This document shows, piece after piece, positions 34,585 to 45,729 of a stretch of DNA of 64,000 nt; within the stretch, counting starts at the first letter, position 1, and the number at the start of each line of letters is the position of its first letter. Origin of the DNA: Filobasidium wieringae (taxonomy: Eukaryota; Basidiomycota; Tremellomycetes; Filobasidiales; Filobasidiaceae). Under the pieces are notes generated by a model. It saw only the letters and a list, made by a program, of their open reading frames with translations. It was not told where the DNA came from and ran no database searches. The stretch covers positions 1 through 64,000 of the forward strand of contig BCIV01000017.1 in the NCBI GenBank assembly GCA_001600055.1. The letters are read 5' to 3'. Both the position numbers and the translations under genes were made by a program.

Positions 34585-35133
34585 ATGCCCAAAAACATTG
34601 TGAATCCCTCATTTACTCCCATCCCGCACCCCGCACAGCCATATACGACTTTCAAGTGAGTCCTCGCCTCATCATCCATCTCGCATGATCAGCCGACCTT
34701 CTCCCGGTCCAGCGATTTCTATCCCTTCTATCTCGGAGAACATAGTAACCGTATAAACCGTGTCTTTCACCTATTCGGAACGACCGGTTCCGTCTTAGTG
34801 AACACTCGTCTGGCCCTCTCCGCTGTACCCCTCATCCTCCGTCAACTGAACATCACGGTCAAGGGAGATCTTGGTCAGACGATCCAGAGTCTGAGTCTTA
34901 CGGGCGGGGAAGCGGGGAAATTAGCCCTTGGAGGAGTGGTCTTTGGTTACGCTTGTGCATGGATCGGACATTTCTTCGTGGAGAAGAACCGGCCTGCTAC
35001 CTTTACCGTGGGTTCACGTCTCATAATGAACGGCCGTCGTTGTACTGAAGCTTTTGTTCAGTACCCACTCATGTCTCTCAGAGGAGATTTGAGAATGTTA
35101 TACGAGGTCCTCACTCTTCAACGGGCTCCATAG
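34585..35133 (+). CDS. Mpo1-like (DUF962) 2-hydroxy fatty acid dioxygenase family
   Basis: Small multi-helix ER membrane protein of the DUF962/Mpo1 family. Yeast Mpo1 is an iron(II)-dependent dioxygenase in alpha-oxidation of phytosphingosine-derived 2-hydroxypalmitate. Exon 1 (34585-34655) MPKNIVNPSFTPIPHPAQPY ends TFN; exon 2 from 34713 gives DFYPFYLGEHSNRINRVFHL, the family signature with conserved histidines. Further on are LGGVVFGYACAWIGHFFVEK, NRPATF and YPLMSLRGDLRMLYEVLT, ending LQRAP. One intron of 57 bases. The length of about 163 residues is typical. The biochemical function is inferred from the family only. Confidence 0.88.
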
Positions 35134-35263
35134 ATCTATTCGACCATATGAGCCTGGACTGCAACGAATAAACAATGTATCCCATCGGATCCTCAACTCA
35201 AATAACAAAAATACCCTGACTTCTCAACGTTTCGTTCATCTTCGGTTACACTAGCTTTTCGGA

Positions 35264-37736
35264 CTAAACCCGACTCTTCATCTCCCCATGCTCTACCTCC
35301 CCCTTCCCGTCATAAGCGATCTCCTCTGCCGGAGCACCCTCAACAGGTCCGGTATACGTTCGAACGTTCGTATCCCCAAAGAGGTTCCCGATCTCTTCTA
35401 GAGTCAGGTTCTTGGTTTCTAGTCAAGCAAAGAATGGACGAGATTAGCCGAAGTCCGTGGGTAAGGAATATCTTGCTCACTCACCAGGGAATAAGAAGTA
35501 CGCTATGATCAGTCGCATCCAACGAATCAGTCACCACCCTCATCAAGCTCATAAGCTCCTAAGGGGTGCAAGAACTCACAGACAACGGCGTTCGAACTGT
35601 TCGTAGCGACATAAACGAAGAAATACTTCCAACCGAGTTTATCGAACCCGTACGGCGTGACTTGACCGATGATGACGTTATTGAGCTGAGCATGTTTGAT
35701 GGTCAACATCGGCTAGATGATCCCGGAAACGAGAAACAGGTGATGTGCTTACCCAGTTGGATGCGGTACTGACGGCCGTTCCGTAGGCTCGTTGATTCAT
35801 CGGGAAGATCTCGGATTGATAGATCCAAGAGACTATCATCTCGAGCACGTCAGCGCCCGGTCCTATCTTGTCCTTGAGGACCCATGCGCTCACCAGGTCC
35901 AAAGGAAGCACTGAAAGCTCCGGAGAACAAGAAGATACTAGCCAACCCTGCGATTCCGACTCCCTTGTTATGGTAATTCTTGTCCGCGAATCTACTCGCG
36001 ATCCCGGCTTGCCACGCTAGGAAGATGGCCATCAAGATCGGACCGATGATCAATGGTTTCCTTCGTCCCACTCGGTCGACTGTAAGATGACATCAAATCA
36101 GCAAGGAAATAGGGAGGAAGGTGGACGAGGGAGCGATCCAGCGTACCGATGAATTGGATAAAGACCCAAACGACTACTACTTGCCACGCTCCGGAAACAC
36201 CGTTAATGAGTAAAGTATCGGTACCCGTGAATCCCAAGGCTGTTATGAATGAACGGTCAGGGATTGGTACTCGAACTTGTCTCTTGGAAGGCGACAAACG
36301 GACCTGCGTAAATGGTTGGTCCGAAGTAATTGCTACGGAATAAGCGCGCGTCAGGACGATCGCTCGTGCATTCTCGGAAACAATAAAGCTCACTTGACAT
36401 TGACTCCAGTCCACCTTGAAGACAGGTAGAGGTAAACACCGATTTTATTATCGTCGAGAATGGATAGCGACTCACTGGCACATGGCCTGGACCAAACAAC
36501 CACAAAGAGTTCGATGACGATCCGCTCGAGTCCTGACCAAGTCCATGTAACTGGTTGCCAAGTTCTCTTGCTCTGATCAAGACGTGGCGAACGAATGAGC
36601 ACCGGTCTGTTAAGTACTCGAACTGACGCGATTTGACGTACCCCATCTGATCTGATCCAACATCTCCTCGAATTCAGCCTGAACGATCTCCTCACTCGCG
36701 TTCCCCGCTCCTCCGTGTAGCCTGAAGAGTGTGGCTCGAGCTTCATCATGTCTACCTCTTTTAGCCAACCATCGGGGGGAATAGGGAAGCATGAACATCC
36801 CCACCAAAAGCATGGCGGCAGGGACGATCTGGATGGCTAGGGGAATACGCCATTGCCCGTTGTTCTTCAGGAATTGACAACCGTAACCGACCCTAGCAGA
36901 TGATGCGAGGTCTGGTCAGTAGTTGCATCGGAACGATCCGAAACGAGGCGAAACTCACCAGTTCGCAACGAAGAAACCCCAAACGATCATCAACTGAGTC
37001 CAACCACTGAGCAGACCTCGAGCATGAGGTGGAGAAATCTCTGCCTGTTCACGATATCCCATCAATCTCTTACCCTTTTCGATCATCATGATGACGAGTG
37101 GGGACTGACTTGGTAGACGGGTACGATCATACTCAAGACTCCGATCGATACTCCCGCGATGACTCGACCGACGATGAGCATGGCCATGTTAACAGCGGCC
37201 GTTTGGATGGTACATCCTGCGAGCCAGAATGAATCGTAATTAGAACAAATCGGGATGCAGTGGCCATACGTCCTAAGACCTACCGATGATGGAGATGATG
37301 GAGCCCAACTGGATAGTCCTCTTCCTTCCGATCCTGTCAGCAGTGTTTCCCGCGATCAAAGCTCCGACTGTGATCAGTTCATAACATCAGGTGCTGAAAA
37401 GTTTGGTACGGTGGATGATCGAACTGATACTGACAGAAGGCACCTCCAGCAAAAACACTGACGATCGCCCCGGTCGTGGGAGCACCCGGGTTTTTGAAGT
37501 ACGAATGAAACTCGGTATAAGAGTCTGAGATGACCGAAGAGATGATTCCCGAATCATAACCAAAGAGGAAAGATCCAATAGCGCTATGAGGAGACGGGTC
37601 ATCACTGGTTGAGTGAGCAGATCAATGAGCGGGAAGGCGAGGATACTGACGCGAAGATGGCAGCGATGTAGTTGATAGGGGCAGGTTTGGTGTGCGTGAC
37701 ACGCTGATGCTTTGTGGTGGGTACGAACTCGACCAT
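35264..37736 (-). CDS. MFS sugar transporter
   Basis: Twelve-helix sugar porter of the plasma membrane. Starts MVEFVPTTKHQRVTHTKPAP. Motifs: FGYDSGIISSVISD, FFGALIAGNTADRIGRKRTI (GRR/K motif after helix 2), GRVIAGVSIGVLSMIVPVYQ, AEISPPHARGLLSG, YSPRWLAKRGRHDEARATL (usual PESPRWL form, here YSPRW), QAMCQWTGVNV, NNYFGPTIYA, VDRVGRRKPLIIGPILM and SWIYQSEIFPMNQRAYGTAV. The C-terminus FPETKNLTLEEIGNLFGD continues to GEVEHGEMKSRV. Nine or more introns. Substrate not determined; the sequence fits the hexose/quinate-like porters of fungi. Convergent with the DUF962 gene, with only 130 bases between stop codons. Confidence 0.92.
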
Positions 37737-38004
37737 GGTAGACGAATTCCGCTTGTACTTGTCCAGACTGGTTGATTGAACGGAACACGGAGGCTGCCCG
37801 TAACCAAGCAATTGAATATATAACACCTGAACTCGCGCACTGAATCGATTACGAGCATCTTTGACAGCTGACAAAGGTTCCAAACATAGAAACTGATCGT
37901 TCAAAGGCGAACAACGCAAATAGATTCGACCTTTATCTACCGAATGAAACGGCGAATTACCACACAACCTCAGTCACACACGCTAGCGCTATCACAGACA
38001 CATC
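37737..38004. other. Promoter of the sugar transporter
   Basis: 268 bases between the sugar transporter start (minus) and an unassigned plus-strand open frame. No motif recognised. Confidence 0.35.
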
Positions 38005-40008
38005 TTGGCATTCAATCCCGACACACCTCGAGATCAGCTGACACCCGATAAATACTCCGCGCGTCTTCCGTTGCCGCTTGTGCCCCTTGCTACCCCACAC
38101 GTTCCCGCATCTCATCGGTTCGTCAATGACCAGTCGACATCGTTCACCGACGTCGACCCCCTGACCATCACCGATCCCCGACTGTTCAACACAATCCCGG
38201 TCGTATCACATGCTCAGGTGCCCCGCGCTATAGCGTTCAGGGTCGAGGGGTATTTCCGCCCGACGAATATTCCGAACTATTGCTATTCTCCTATTCCTCA
38301 CATGGGGATCGTTTCGATCTATAACACGGATCCGAATATCGGTAGTAGCCTAGCTATGCCAGGCGCAAGTCGCTGCTGTTTGGACCCGGCAAGTAGCTGT
38401 CGATTCGTGGCGATGTGCTCGCATGTCGCTGGCGGCTCGGGGAGCGGTGTAAGTATCGTCCCTATTCGTCTGATCCGGCAATACAGCTAAGTCAGGGAGG
38501 GAATTGAAGGCGACATTGTCAAGATGCATTTCGCGTCCTCTCAATTAACATCGCTTCGCTCTTGATCATTTCCTCAACTATCGCCCAACAAGACCATCTG
38601 TTCGAGAGCTGAATGCCGATACGTCACGATCGACCGAAACGTTCTTGCACGCGAGAAGTTGTCCTGTTCGCTTGAGCTTTTTCCAGAATCCATCGTACGG
38701 CTTGTTCATTCGTCGCCCGTGTATCGAGCACGTACCATTGCCATTGTAAAAGATGCGATACTGAGGTATCAAACTGAGCTGAGCACTCTTCCAGCTGTTT
38801 ATCACCAATAACGATGTCAAGGTGTAGAATAGGGCCGATTGAGCCGGGCCGAGTGCGAGCTGAAATGAGAAGATAGGCATTCTGAGCGATTATCAGCTAC
38901 TTCTTGTCGATCGTATTGTATTCTCTGAGAACGATCTACGAAGCTCCCTTGAAACTAGGACCACTGGCCTTTCTTACCCATTGCTTGAGGAACTGCCTCT
39001 CGTTTGAGCTGGCGTATCACGGTCAGCTGCATCATCTCGACGTACGATAGGGGTGACCGGATCAATCTCGTCACATCCTCTCCAATTCCTCAAAAACACC
39101 CACGGCCGCGGATGGAACCTATCGTTTCAAGTCGACTATCACAGGGATCATATCCGAGACATAAAAGCTCGTACTGAAGCTAGGGATCAACGAGCGCAGA
39201 CCCAGGGTTCTCCTCGACGAGCTGGATCTTGTAACGAGGATCTAGAGGTTTCTGAGCAACGGTTTATCCGAAATCGTCACACTTCTATGGCGGCTTTCAG
39301 CGATCATTCAGGTCGCGCCTTGTTTAAAGCATGTCTGGCTGTATATGACATCGTGACATCGACATCGTTGATCAACTAGCTAGCTGCATCGGGCGATGTA
39401 GGAGGAGTATTGCAGGTAGAAATCGAGCAAATCAGCGCTCAAAACAAAGGTGCCAAACACTCTCGAGGAAATTGGATTCCCGTCTTCTGAAGCTCAAAGC
39501 TGATCTTAGATCCCGTCACTGTCGAGCTCGAACTCGAGCTGTTGAAGTGCCTGTTCCGGCTGAACCAGATGATCAGACGACTATCGTCTAATCGGATCTC
39601 GAGAAGACTCCAACTCTGAAGCTATACCCAAAGAATCGTCGCACCGAATCCGATTGATTAGGGGACGCGATGACCAGCCCAGCTCCGACGTACCGTCGTA
39701 ATCCGTACCGATCGACTTCTTCCTCTCGGGTGATTTCATGCTTTGATCAGGTACCTTCCTTTAATCAGGTGGGATCCTTCGATCAGGTGATAATACCCTT
39801 CTTGTATCTGGTCCCTGGTCTTATTGTTGGCTGTCACTTTGGACGTGAGACTTCATCAGGTTCAGGTTCGGATTTGTTTCGACGGTTTTGCGGGACCACC
39901 ATTACCAAGCCTATCGTCACCGCTCCAGCTGTCGAGCCCTTTGTCACCGTTCCCGTACTGTGGCCCACCCTACCTCAAGCCCAGGATTACTCGAATTTGA
40001 TCTCCTGA
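38005..40008 (+). pseudogene. Unrecognised open stretches, possible hypothetical or decaying gene
   Basis: Three readable plus-strand stretches. 38005-38490 begins MAFNPDTPRDQLTPDKYS, is rich in Pro and aromatic residues, and has a good GTAAGT donor near 38450. 39053-39640 reads QFLKNTHGRGWNLSFQVDYH and continues in one frame past three stop codons (TAG at 39377, then two TGA) into GDVGGVLQVEIEQISAQNKG and LDPVTVELELELLKCLF. 39670-40008 contains the near-repeat SCFDQVPSFNQVGSFDQV. I recognise no domain. The stretches could be exons of one unfamiliar gene whose stops fall in introns, or the remains of a broken gene. Assigning it as a pseudogene is tentative. Confidence 0.3.
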
Positions 40009-40403
40009 GAGCTGAAATACGGATCCACTCACTCCCACTCGGAGAAAAGTAAGAAGACTTATAACCCCGAGAGACCTCCACGAGCGGACAACCGAACTCT
40101 CACTTTGACCCAACCCAACCCATCCATTCATCCATCCATCCATCCATCCATCCATCCATCCACTATCCCGCTCAAGCCGAGGCTCACCGCGCCACCCACG
40201 CCGTAGCCCCGTACCCCGCCTGATGGTGAGGTGAGTGACGCGTCATCACCCCTCTCCTCTCACCAAACGGAAGCGCTCGCGCCTGCCCATCGCATCTCGC
40301 ATCTCCACTGGCCTGGCCTCCAGCTGAAGAACCCGTTCAGGATGGTTCCCGCTCGACCCTCAGAGCTGGTGACGATATACAAGGAAGAAGGACCGATTGG
40401 ACG
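40009..40403. other. Promoter region of the acidic nuclear protein gene
   Basis: 5' flank of the next gene, containing a (CATC)n tract at 40121-40160. No gene supported. Confidence 0.4.
40129..40160. repeat. (CATC)8 microsatellite
   Basis: Eight perfect CATC units, preceded by an imperfect CATCCATT copy. It lies about 240 bases upstream of the start codon at 40404. Confidence 0.9.
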
Positions 40404-41227
40404 ATGGCTGATACTGCTGCTACCACCACCACTGCTGCGGCTGCGACGGGGGATAAGAGGAAGGCTGATAGTCCTTTTGAGGATGACAGTAAGAAGTGAG
40501 CCCCCGGTCGTTCTTCGAGTTCATCTCGAAATCACTTTCCTGATCCTCTTGACGCATTCACTCAATCCCTCCCCACCCATTCAATCGATCGATAATCATT
40601 CAATCCCTGACGACCCAACGCGGATAGACAAAAACTAAACGAGGTCCCTGAAAAGGAAGAGCAAGTGGACCTCTCCGTCTCCCCCTCCCACATCCTCTCT
40701 CCCGATGCGGAGCGCAGTTCCAAGCCTACCCCCGGATCTATGACTGAGCCTTCTGATGTGGTTGAGGGCGGGGCGGAGCCTGATAGTGATGTCAAGGGGA
40801 AGGGGAAGGGGAAGGCGGTTCAGGTGGATGAAGCGGGGGTTGAGGAGGAGGAGGATGAGGATGATGATGATGAGGATGAGAGTGAGGAGGAGGAGAGACC
40901 GAGGAGGAGAGCGGCGGCTACTAAGCCCAAGGGGTTTTATAGTGTGAGTCTGCACTTTGTCCGGTTCGAGCGTGGATGAGAGGAAGTGTTTATTGATCGG
41001 AGGTACACCGCCCTGTCCTAGTCTGAAGCAGCGAAAGCCGCTCTACCCAGTAAGTCTAACATTCCATTGTACGAACCGCAACATCCCCTCCTAACTCCCA
41101 TCGGTTTCACGCTCCTCCGACAGAGGACCTTCCGGAGGACGAAGAGGACGATGACGAGGTGGATCCTAATGATCTTACCATGGGAGCGGACGACGATGAG
41201 GAGAGCGAGGATGAGGATGAGGAGTAG
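40404..41227 (+). CDS. Acidic nuclear protein, possible Chz1-like histone chaperone
   Basis: Small, very acidic protein in four exons. Starts MADTAATTTTAAATGDKRK, then ADSPFEDDSKKQKLNEVPEK with a basic nuclear-signal-like patch. A linker with KGKGKGKAVQ and a long Asp/Glu run lead to RPRRRAAATKPKGFYSSEAA then KAALPKDLPEDEEDDDEVD, ending in a second acidic tail. The order acidic run, basic RRR patch, aromatic-Ser-xx-EA-xx-AL helix, acidic tail is like the H2A.Z chaperone Chz1 of fungi. The conserved core is not a confident match. It could be another acidic chaperone or a low-complexity nuclear protein. The internal exon of 28 bases is joined through normal GT..AG sites. Confidence 0.7.
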
Positions 41228-41631
41228 ACGCTGTTTGTTTACCCTTCTGAGCGTGTGTTTATGACGCGTTTTTGGGAACGGTGCAGGGATGGGATGGGAT
41301 GCCATTGGGTCGATGCGATGCGATGCCACTGGCCCATCGGATTGGATTGGATTGGATTGAACTGAAGTGAATTGGATGAGAGGGAAACGTTCGATGTAAA
41401 GAATTCGAATCCGAATTCAACGAAAACGCAGCGTCGACCGGTGTATTTTTTCTATTCTGGGCCATTCTCGCCGATCGCAGCACTCGATTTCCTCAGCTGC
41501 GACCTCGACGTTTTCCCTTTGATCGCTCTCGAACAGCGGCAAAGTCCTCGTCGTCGTCGTCGTCGTCCACGCCGAGGGGAACAGCGCAAGGACCCAGCTA
41601 TAACACTCGACAGCTTCACAGGGAAACCCAT
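41228..41631. other. Intergenic region with short tandem repeats
   Basis: About 400 bases. It contains GGGAT repeats (about 41286-41301), GATGC repeats (about 41311-41326) and ATTGG repeats (41341-41359). It probably serves as the 3' flank of the acidic protein gene and the promoter of the mannosyltransferase. No gene seen. Confidence 0.5.
41341..41359. repeat. (ATTGG)n short tandem repeat
   Basis: Nearly four copies of ATTGG in a non-coding region, with GGGAT and GATGC pentamer repeats just upstream. Confidence 0.8.
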
Positions 41632-44226
41632 ATGCCCCCATCCAGTTCCTTACCATCCTCTTCCTCGCCCACAAAACCTTCCACTCGAGCCTTCTTCCAC
41701 AACCCGCTACGCACTTTCAAAGATCAGACGAGATCTTCTCCCGCTGGACCGAGTGAAGGGAAATCCGAGTACGGTCCGATGTCTCCCCTTCTACCTCCCC
41801 CCGGAGGAGTAGAAATGGGAGTGAAAGCGGAGGAGGAATCGAACGGTCCAGCGGGGGACGACTATCGCTTACCCTCTTCACGAAAGAGCTGGGGCTTGGG
41901 GGGAAGGGGGAGGAAACGATTAGGCCTGATCGTCTGGGCTTTGATCTTGTGTGGGGTCTGGGCCGGGTGGAGGGTCTCCTCCTCTTCGAACGCTCGAAAC
42001 GAGATCACCTCGAGCGGTTCGATGTTGGGAACGCCAGGGATGAAGACGCAAGGCTGGCCCTTTCCGAAAGGAGAGACCGACGTTTCCCCTTCCCCCCTCG
42101 TCCACCCCGGTTCAAGGGAGATCGACCTCGCTTCCGACCCATTACCTCTGAACGCTTCCCTCGCCGACCGGTTGCTCTCCTGGGAACGTTCCCCCGGCGG
42201 ACGAGGCCCGGGCGTTCACCTGGGTCTAGATGGGGACTTTCACGAGGAGGTCGAGCTGGGCACGTTCAACGATTGGAACCTCGAGTCGTGTTCCAACAAC
42301 GACCATCAGTTGAACACGCACATGATCCGATTCAGCGTGAACGTATGGAGTACCATGAACCGGAGCACCATCGCCAGCACTCGAGCGCGATTGATCGATC
42401 ATATGAGGAACACCGTGCTCGCCCAGGGTCTACATTTGAGGACGGGGCAAGGGAGGGGGATAGTGATGGTCGCCGGGAACGCGGATACTTTCCAGAGGGT
42501 CGTCTGGAGCGTCAAATACATGAGATCAAAGGGGACCACGTTACCCGTCCAGGTGTACCATTTCCCCGACGAAGCGTTACCCTCGGACCACACGCTTCGA
42601 ACGGAACTGGAGGAACTCGGGGTGGAATTGGTAGAGGCCAGCGGTCAGACGAGGGATCAAGGCAAGACGAAATCCTACCACCTCAAAGCCATCGCCGTGG
42701 TGGATTCCCCATGGAAAGAGGTCCTCTACCTCGATTCCGATTCCATCCCCATCAAAGACCCCGAATACATGTTCCACTCCCCCTCCTACCTCCGGACCCG
42801 ATTCTGGGCGACCCCCGACTACTGGCGTACCTCGGCGAACAACGCGATCTGGCCCATCCTCGGGGTGAGATGCAGGGACGAGTGGGAGATGGAAGCCGGC
42901 CAGATCTTCGTGGACAAGGAGTTCCACCTGGACGTTTTCCTCCTGACGAGGTTCATGTTGGAGCATCACAAGTGGTTCTTCTTCTTCTCGGACGGGGATA
43001 AGGATGTTTTCCGATGGGCACTGTTGGCGCTGAGGAAGCGATGGGGGGTACCGGGACGGTGGGTCGGGGCGGCCGCTTTGCCTAGGGGGACGGCTTCTGG
43101 TGGTGAGTCCCGGTTCGGGTCGTGCTTGTGATCGATAGGGACAAGGCTGATGGGTTCGATTGGGGTAGATCATTGTGGACATTCGATGATACAACATGTA
43201 AGTCATCCCCGTGGAATCCCCTTCGACCCGCTCTAACGACATCTCCTCTTGACTCGTAGGACGCCTGGGGTGCACCTCTCTGTGAGTCCCACTCCTCTTG
43301 CTCGCATCATCAACCTCGCCCCGCTGACCCATCTGCGCCCCCCCCCCCCCCCCTTAGTCGTCCACTACAACCTGATGAAACAAATCCCCTCTGGCGTAGG
43401 CCGAGGTTTCTCATGGGGCAAAACCAAGCACCTCCCACTCTTCAACGCCTTCCCTCCCCATCCCTCGCACGCCCGCGAGAACGAACACAGCGTCTCGGAC
43501 CTGGACCTCGAGCTCAGGGGGTTGGGGGATGTGGATTGTGATATGCTGGCGGATTCGGATCTGGAGGGGAACGCGAGGAGTCGGGCGAGGGAGGAGGTGA
43601 GGAGGAGGGCGGTCAGGGAACGAGGCGTCAAGGCTGGGTTTCATGGCGGTTGGATCAGTGCGCTTTGGTGAGTCCGCCCGGGTCCGAGTAAGGGTCGGGG
43701 TCCGAGTCCGGGTCGGGGTCCGAGTCCGAGTCGTCGAGGTGGAACGCGAGGGGGGGAAATCGCTGACGGGACGATCGCACCGACACAGTATCGATCTGAA
43801 CTACCAAGACCCTCGACCTAAATGGACGAGAGAAGCGGACGAAGCGGACCGGAAATCTCAGCGAGAACGGTTCGACAGGGAATGGGACGCTCGAGCGGAG
43901 GCTCTGAGGGAGGATGGGAAGGACGTCCCGGAACGTCCCGAGTGGAAGGAGAACTTTACCAATCCGGATGGATCGATCAGGCCTGATTGGGAATCGAGTC
44001 CGATCGAGGTGAGTCGGCCGTGTGCACGCGTCTGCGGGAGACGCTCATCTGATGCTGGTGGTGGGTGGTGGTGGGTAGCTGGTTTGGTGGAGAGATATGC
44101 CGGATTTGAAAGATTTCGAGGGCGATATCTACGACACGGTGAGCCCGATCATGGGGGTCGACAGGGATGAAACTGATCTGATACATCTTGTGACAGGGAT
44201 TCGTGCCCAACGGGAAAGGGTTCTAG
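41632..44226 (+). CDS. Mnn1/Mnn2-type alpha-mannosyltransferase (Golgi)
   Basis: Type II Golgi glycosyltransferase that probably adds mannose to protein or glycan acceptors. The N-terminal cytosolic part (MPPSSSLPSSSSPTKPSTRA) is followed by a basic stretch and one membrane anchor near residues 97-115 (LGLIVWALILCGVWAGWRV). The lumenal domain has WSVKYMRSKGTTLPVQVYHF, LKAIAVVDSPWKEVLYLDSD with the DxD metal motif near residue 367, WATPDYWRTSANNAIWPILG and EAGQIFVDKEFHLDVFLLTR. After a small exon come VHYNLMKQIPSGVGRGFSWG, CIDLNYQDPRPKW and the end RDMPDLKDFEGDIYDT plus GFVPNGKGF. The family Mannosyl_trans3 fits best. Intron features: a 16-C tract at 43338-43353 in one 3' splice site and a GGGTCC-type repeat at 43681-43733. 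Confidence 0.88.
43338..43353 (+). repeat. 16-base poly-C tract at an intron 3' end
   Basis: Sixteen consecutive C residues followed directly by TTAG, the acceptor of an intron in the mannosyltransferase gene, where it acts as the polypyrimidine tract. The length may vary between isolates or reads. Confidence 0.85.
43681..43733 (+). repeat. Hexamer repeat (GGGTCG/GAGTCC) in an intron
   Basis: Imperfect tandem copies of GGTCCGAGTCC-like hexamers fill the middle of an intron of the mannosyltransferase gene, between donor GTGAGT at 43670 and acceptor ACACAG near 43788. Confidence 0.75.
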
Positions 44227-44538
44227 AGATCGCTCGCCACGCCCTACCTGCCGCTCGTTTGGAAGTGATGGAGAGTACTTGTATCGATAGAATAGAAGCT
44301 ACAAAATAGAGACTAGAGGAAGGATTGAAAGTGTAGAGATTGAGCGTTTTGAAGGGTGATTGCTTGAGTTTATACACGAAATGACGTCAATTCCGTTGTG
44401 GATCACGCGCAGAAACCACCGGAAACCACTTCGAATTGGGCGACATCGACGGCGACGGCTTCGACATGCTCGACACCGACCTTGACCACTCCACAGCGAA
44501 CGACCCCCTCCCCTCCCCTCGCCTCGCTCCACCGCACC
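44227..44538. other. Spacer and 5' region of the HSL-family hydrolase gene
   Basis: About 310 bases. The hydrolase frame is open from a Met at 44398, but that extension is Thr/Ser-rich low complexity (TSNWATSTATASTCSTP). I prefer the start at 44539, which makes this stretch mostly 5' leader. Confidence 0.45.
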
Positions 44539-45621
44539 ATGTCCCGCCTCCGTGACCACTCGTTCGCCATCAACTGGAGAAAAGCCCTCGTCTCCGCCCC
44601 ACGGCTCGTCCCCGACTCGCTCGTCCTCAAATACACATCTCCCCTCGGTCCTCATCCCATCACGCTCAAGATCCCATGCAGGACCAAGGGACGGACCATC
44701 CCCGTCGCATGTTTCATCCCGCCCACCTCCTCGCTCAAACCCGGAGCCAAGGATCTACCCATCGTCGTCGATTTCCACGGGGGGAGTATGATCCTCGGGA
44801 CGACACAGGAACAAGCTCCCTTTTGTGCCCAGTTGTCGAGGGAATTGGGAGCCATCGTCATCAGCGTCGATTACGCTTTGGGTCCTTATGAGCAGTTCCC
44901 CGCGGCCAATCACGATTGTGAGGATATCGTGTATTCCATCCTGAACTCCGTGAAACCGGGGTACAAAGAGCTCAGGAAGGGGATCCTCGACATTCTTGCC
45001 AAAGAAGGGAGACCCCCGTTGGGGATAGATACGACCCACATCGCCATCTCCGGTTTCTCATCCGGTGGGAACCTCGCCCTGGAGCTCGTCCTGGATTTAC
45101 AACCGCCCACGGTCCCACAACCCTGGCCCTCCCCCTTCCCCTCCTCTCACCCCCACACGATCCCCGTACTCCTCTACTACCCTTCCCTGGACGCCAGGCA
45201 ACTCCCCGCCGAACGTCCTCTCCCCGAAGGAATGCCGGCCCCCGCAAAGAAATCCATCCTCAAGAAACTCGAACTAGAGACCCAACTCATGCCCACCTAC
45301 CTACCTCGGGACAAGGCCATGCACCCCCGCGCCTCCCCCGGACTGGCACCCATCAACGCCATCCACCCCAAGGCCGAGATGCTCTTGTATCTGTGTCAAT
45401 ACGATACCCTCTCGGCTCAATCGCAGATCTGGATCGACAGGGTCAAGGAGGGGAAGAGGGACGCGGCGCTGAGGATCGTCACCGCTATGGGAGTGCCTCA
45501 CGGGTTCAACATCTTCCCCGATCCGATGTTGAAGGAGGAACATCGAAAGTTGAAGAGAGAGTCGTACGATCTCGCAGTGAGCTTTATCAGGGAGAAGTGG
45601 GGCATGGCCGTGGTGCAGTAG
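44539..45621 (+). CDS. Alpha/beta hydrolase, hormone-sensitive lipase (fold-3) family
   Basis: Probable carboxylesterase or lipase with a complete catalytic set. Oxyanion motif VVDFHGGSMILG near residue 79, IVISVDYALGPYEQFPAANH (typical of the HSL family), nucleophile elbow ISGFSSGGNLALELV near residue 171, acid LYLCQYDTLSAQ near residue 287, and histidine GVPHGFNIFPD near residue 320. Intronless in this window, which is unusual among its neighbours. The third-position GC is high. The start MSRLRDHSFAINWRKALVSA is chosen; an upstream Met at 44398 adds 47 low-complexity residues. Tail to tail with crtYB, with only 108 bases between the stop codons. Substrate unknown; carotenoid esters are a speculative idea only. 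Confidence 0.9.
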   Translation: MSRLRDHSFAINWRKALVSAPRLVPDSLVLKYTSPLGPHPITLKIPCRTKGRTIPVACFIPPTSSLKPGAKDLPIVVDFHGGSMILGTTQEQAPFCAQLSRELGAIVISVDYALGPYEQFPAANHDCEDIVYSILNSVKPGYKELRKGILDILAKEGRPPLGIDTTHIAISGFSSGGNLALELVLDLQPPTVPQPWPSPFPSSHPHTIPVLLYYPSLDARQLPAERPLPEGMPAPAKKSILKKLELETQLMPTYLPRDKAMHPRASPGLAPINAIHPKAEMLLYLCQYDTLSAQSQIWIDRVKEGKRDAALRIVTAMGVPHGFNIFPDPMLKEEHRKLKRESYDLAVSFIREKWGMAVVQ

Positions 45622-45729
45622 AAAAAAGTTGCAGAATGTATCCCCACCTTAGACAAACCCACAACATGTATTATAATCCCCTGATGCGATGCTCGAACCA
45701 TGACAACCCGACGACCCGACATCCCGAAC

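Noticed and set aside
41949..43001. 350-codon plus-strand ORF
   Set aside because: Out-of-frame shadow of the mannosyltransferase exon; Arg/Gly/Pro-rich with no domain.
42577..43332. 251-codon minus-strand ORF
   Set aside because: Antisense to the mannosyltransferase; its composition reflects the GC-rich codons of the real gene.
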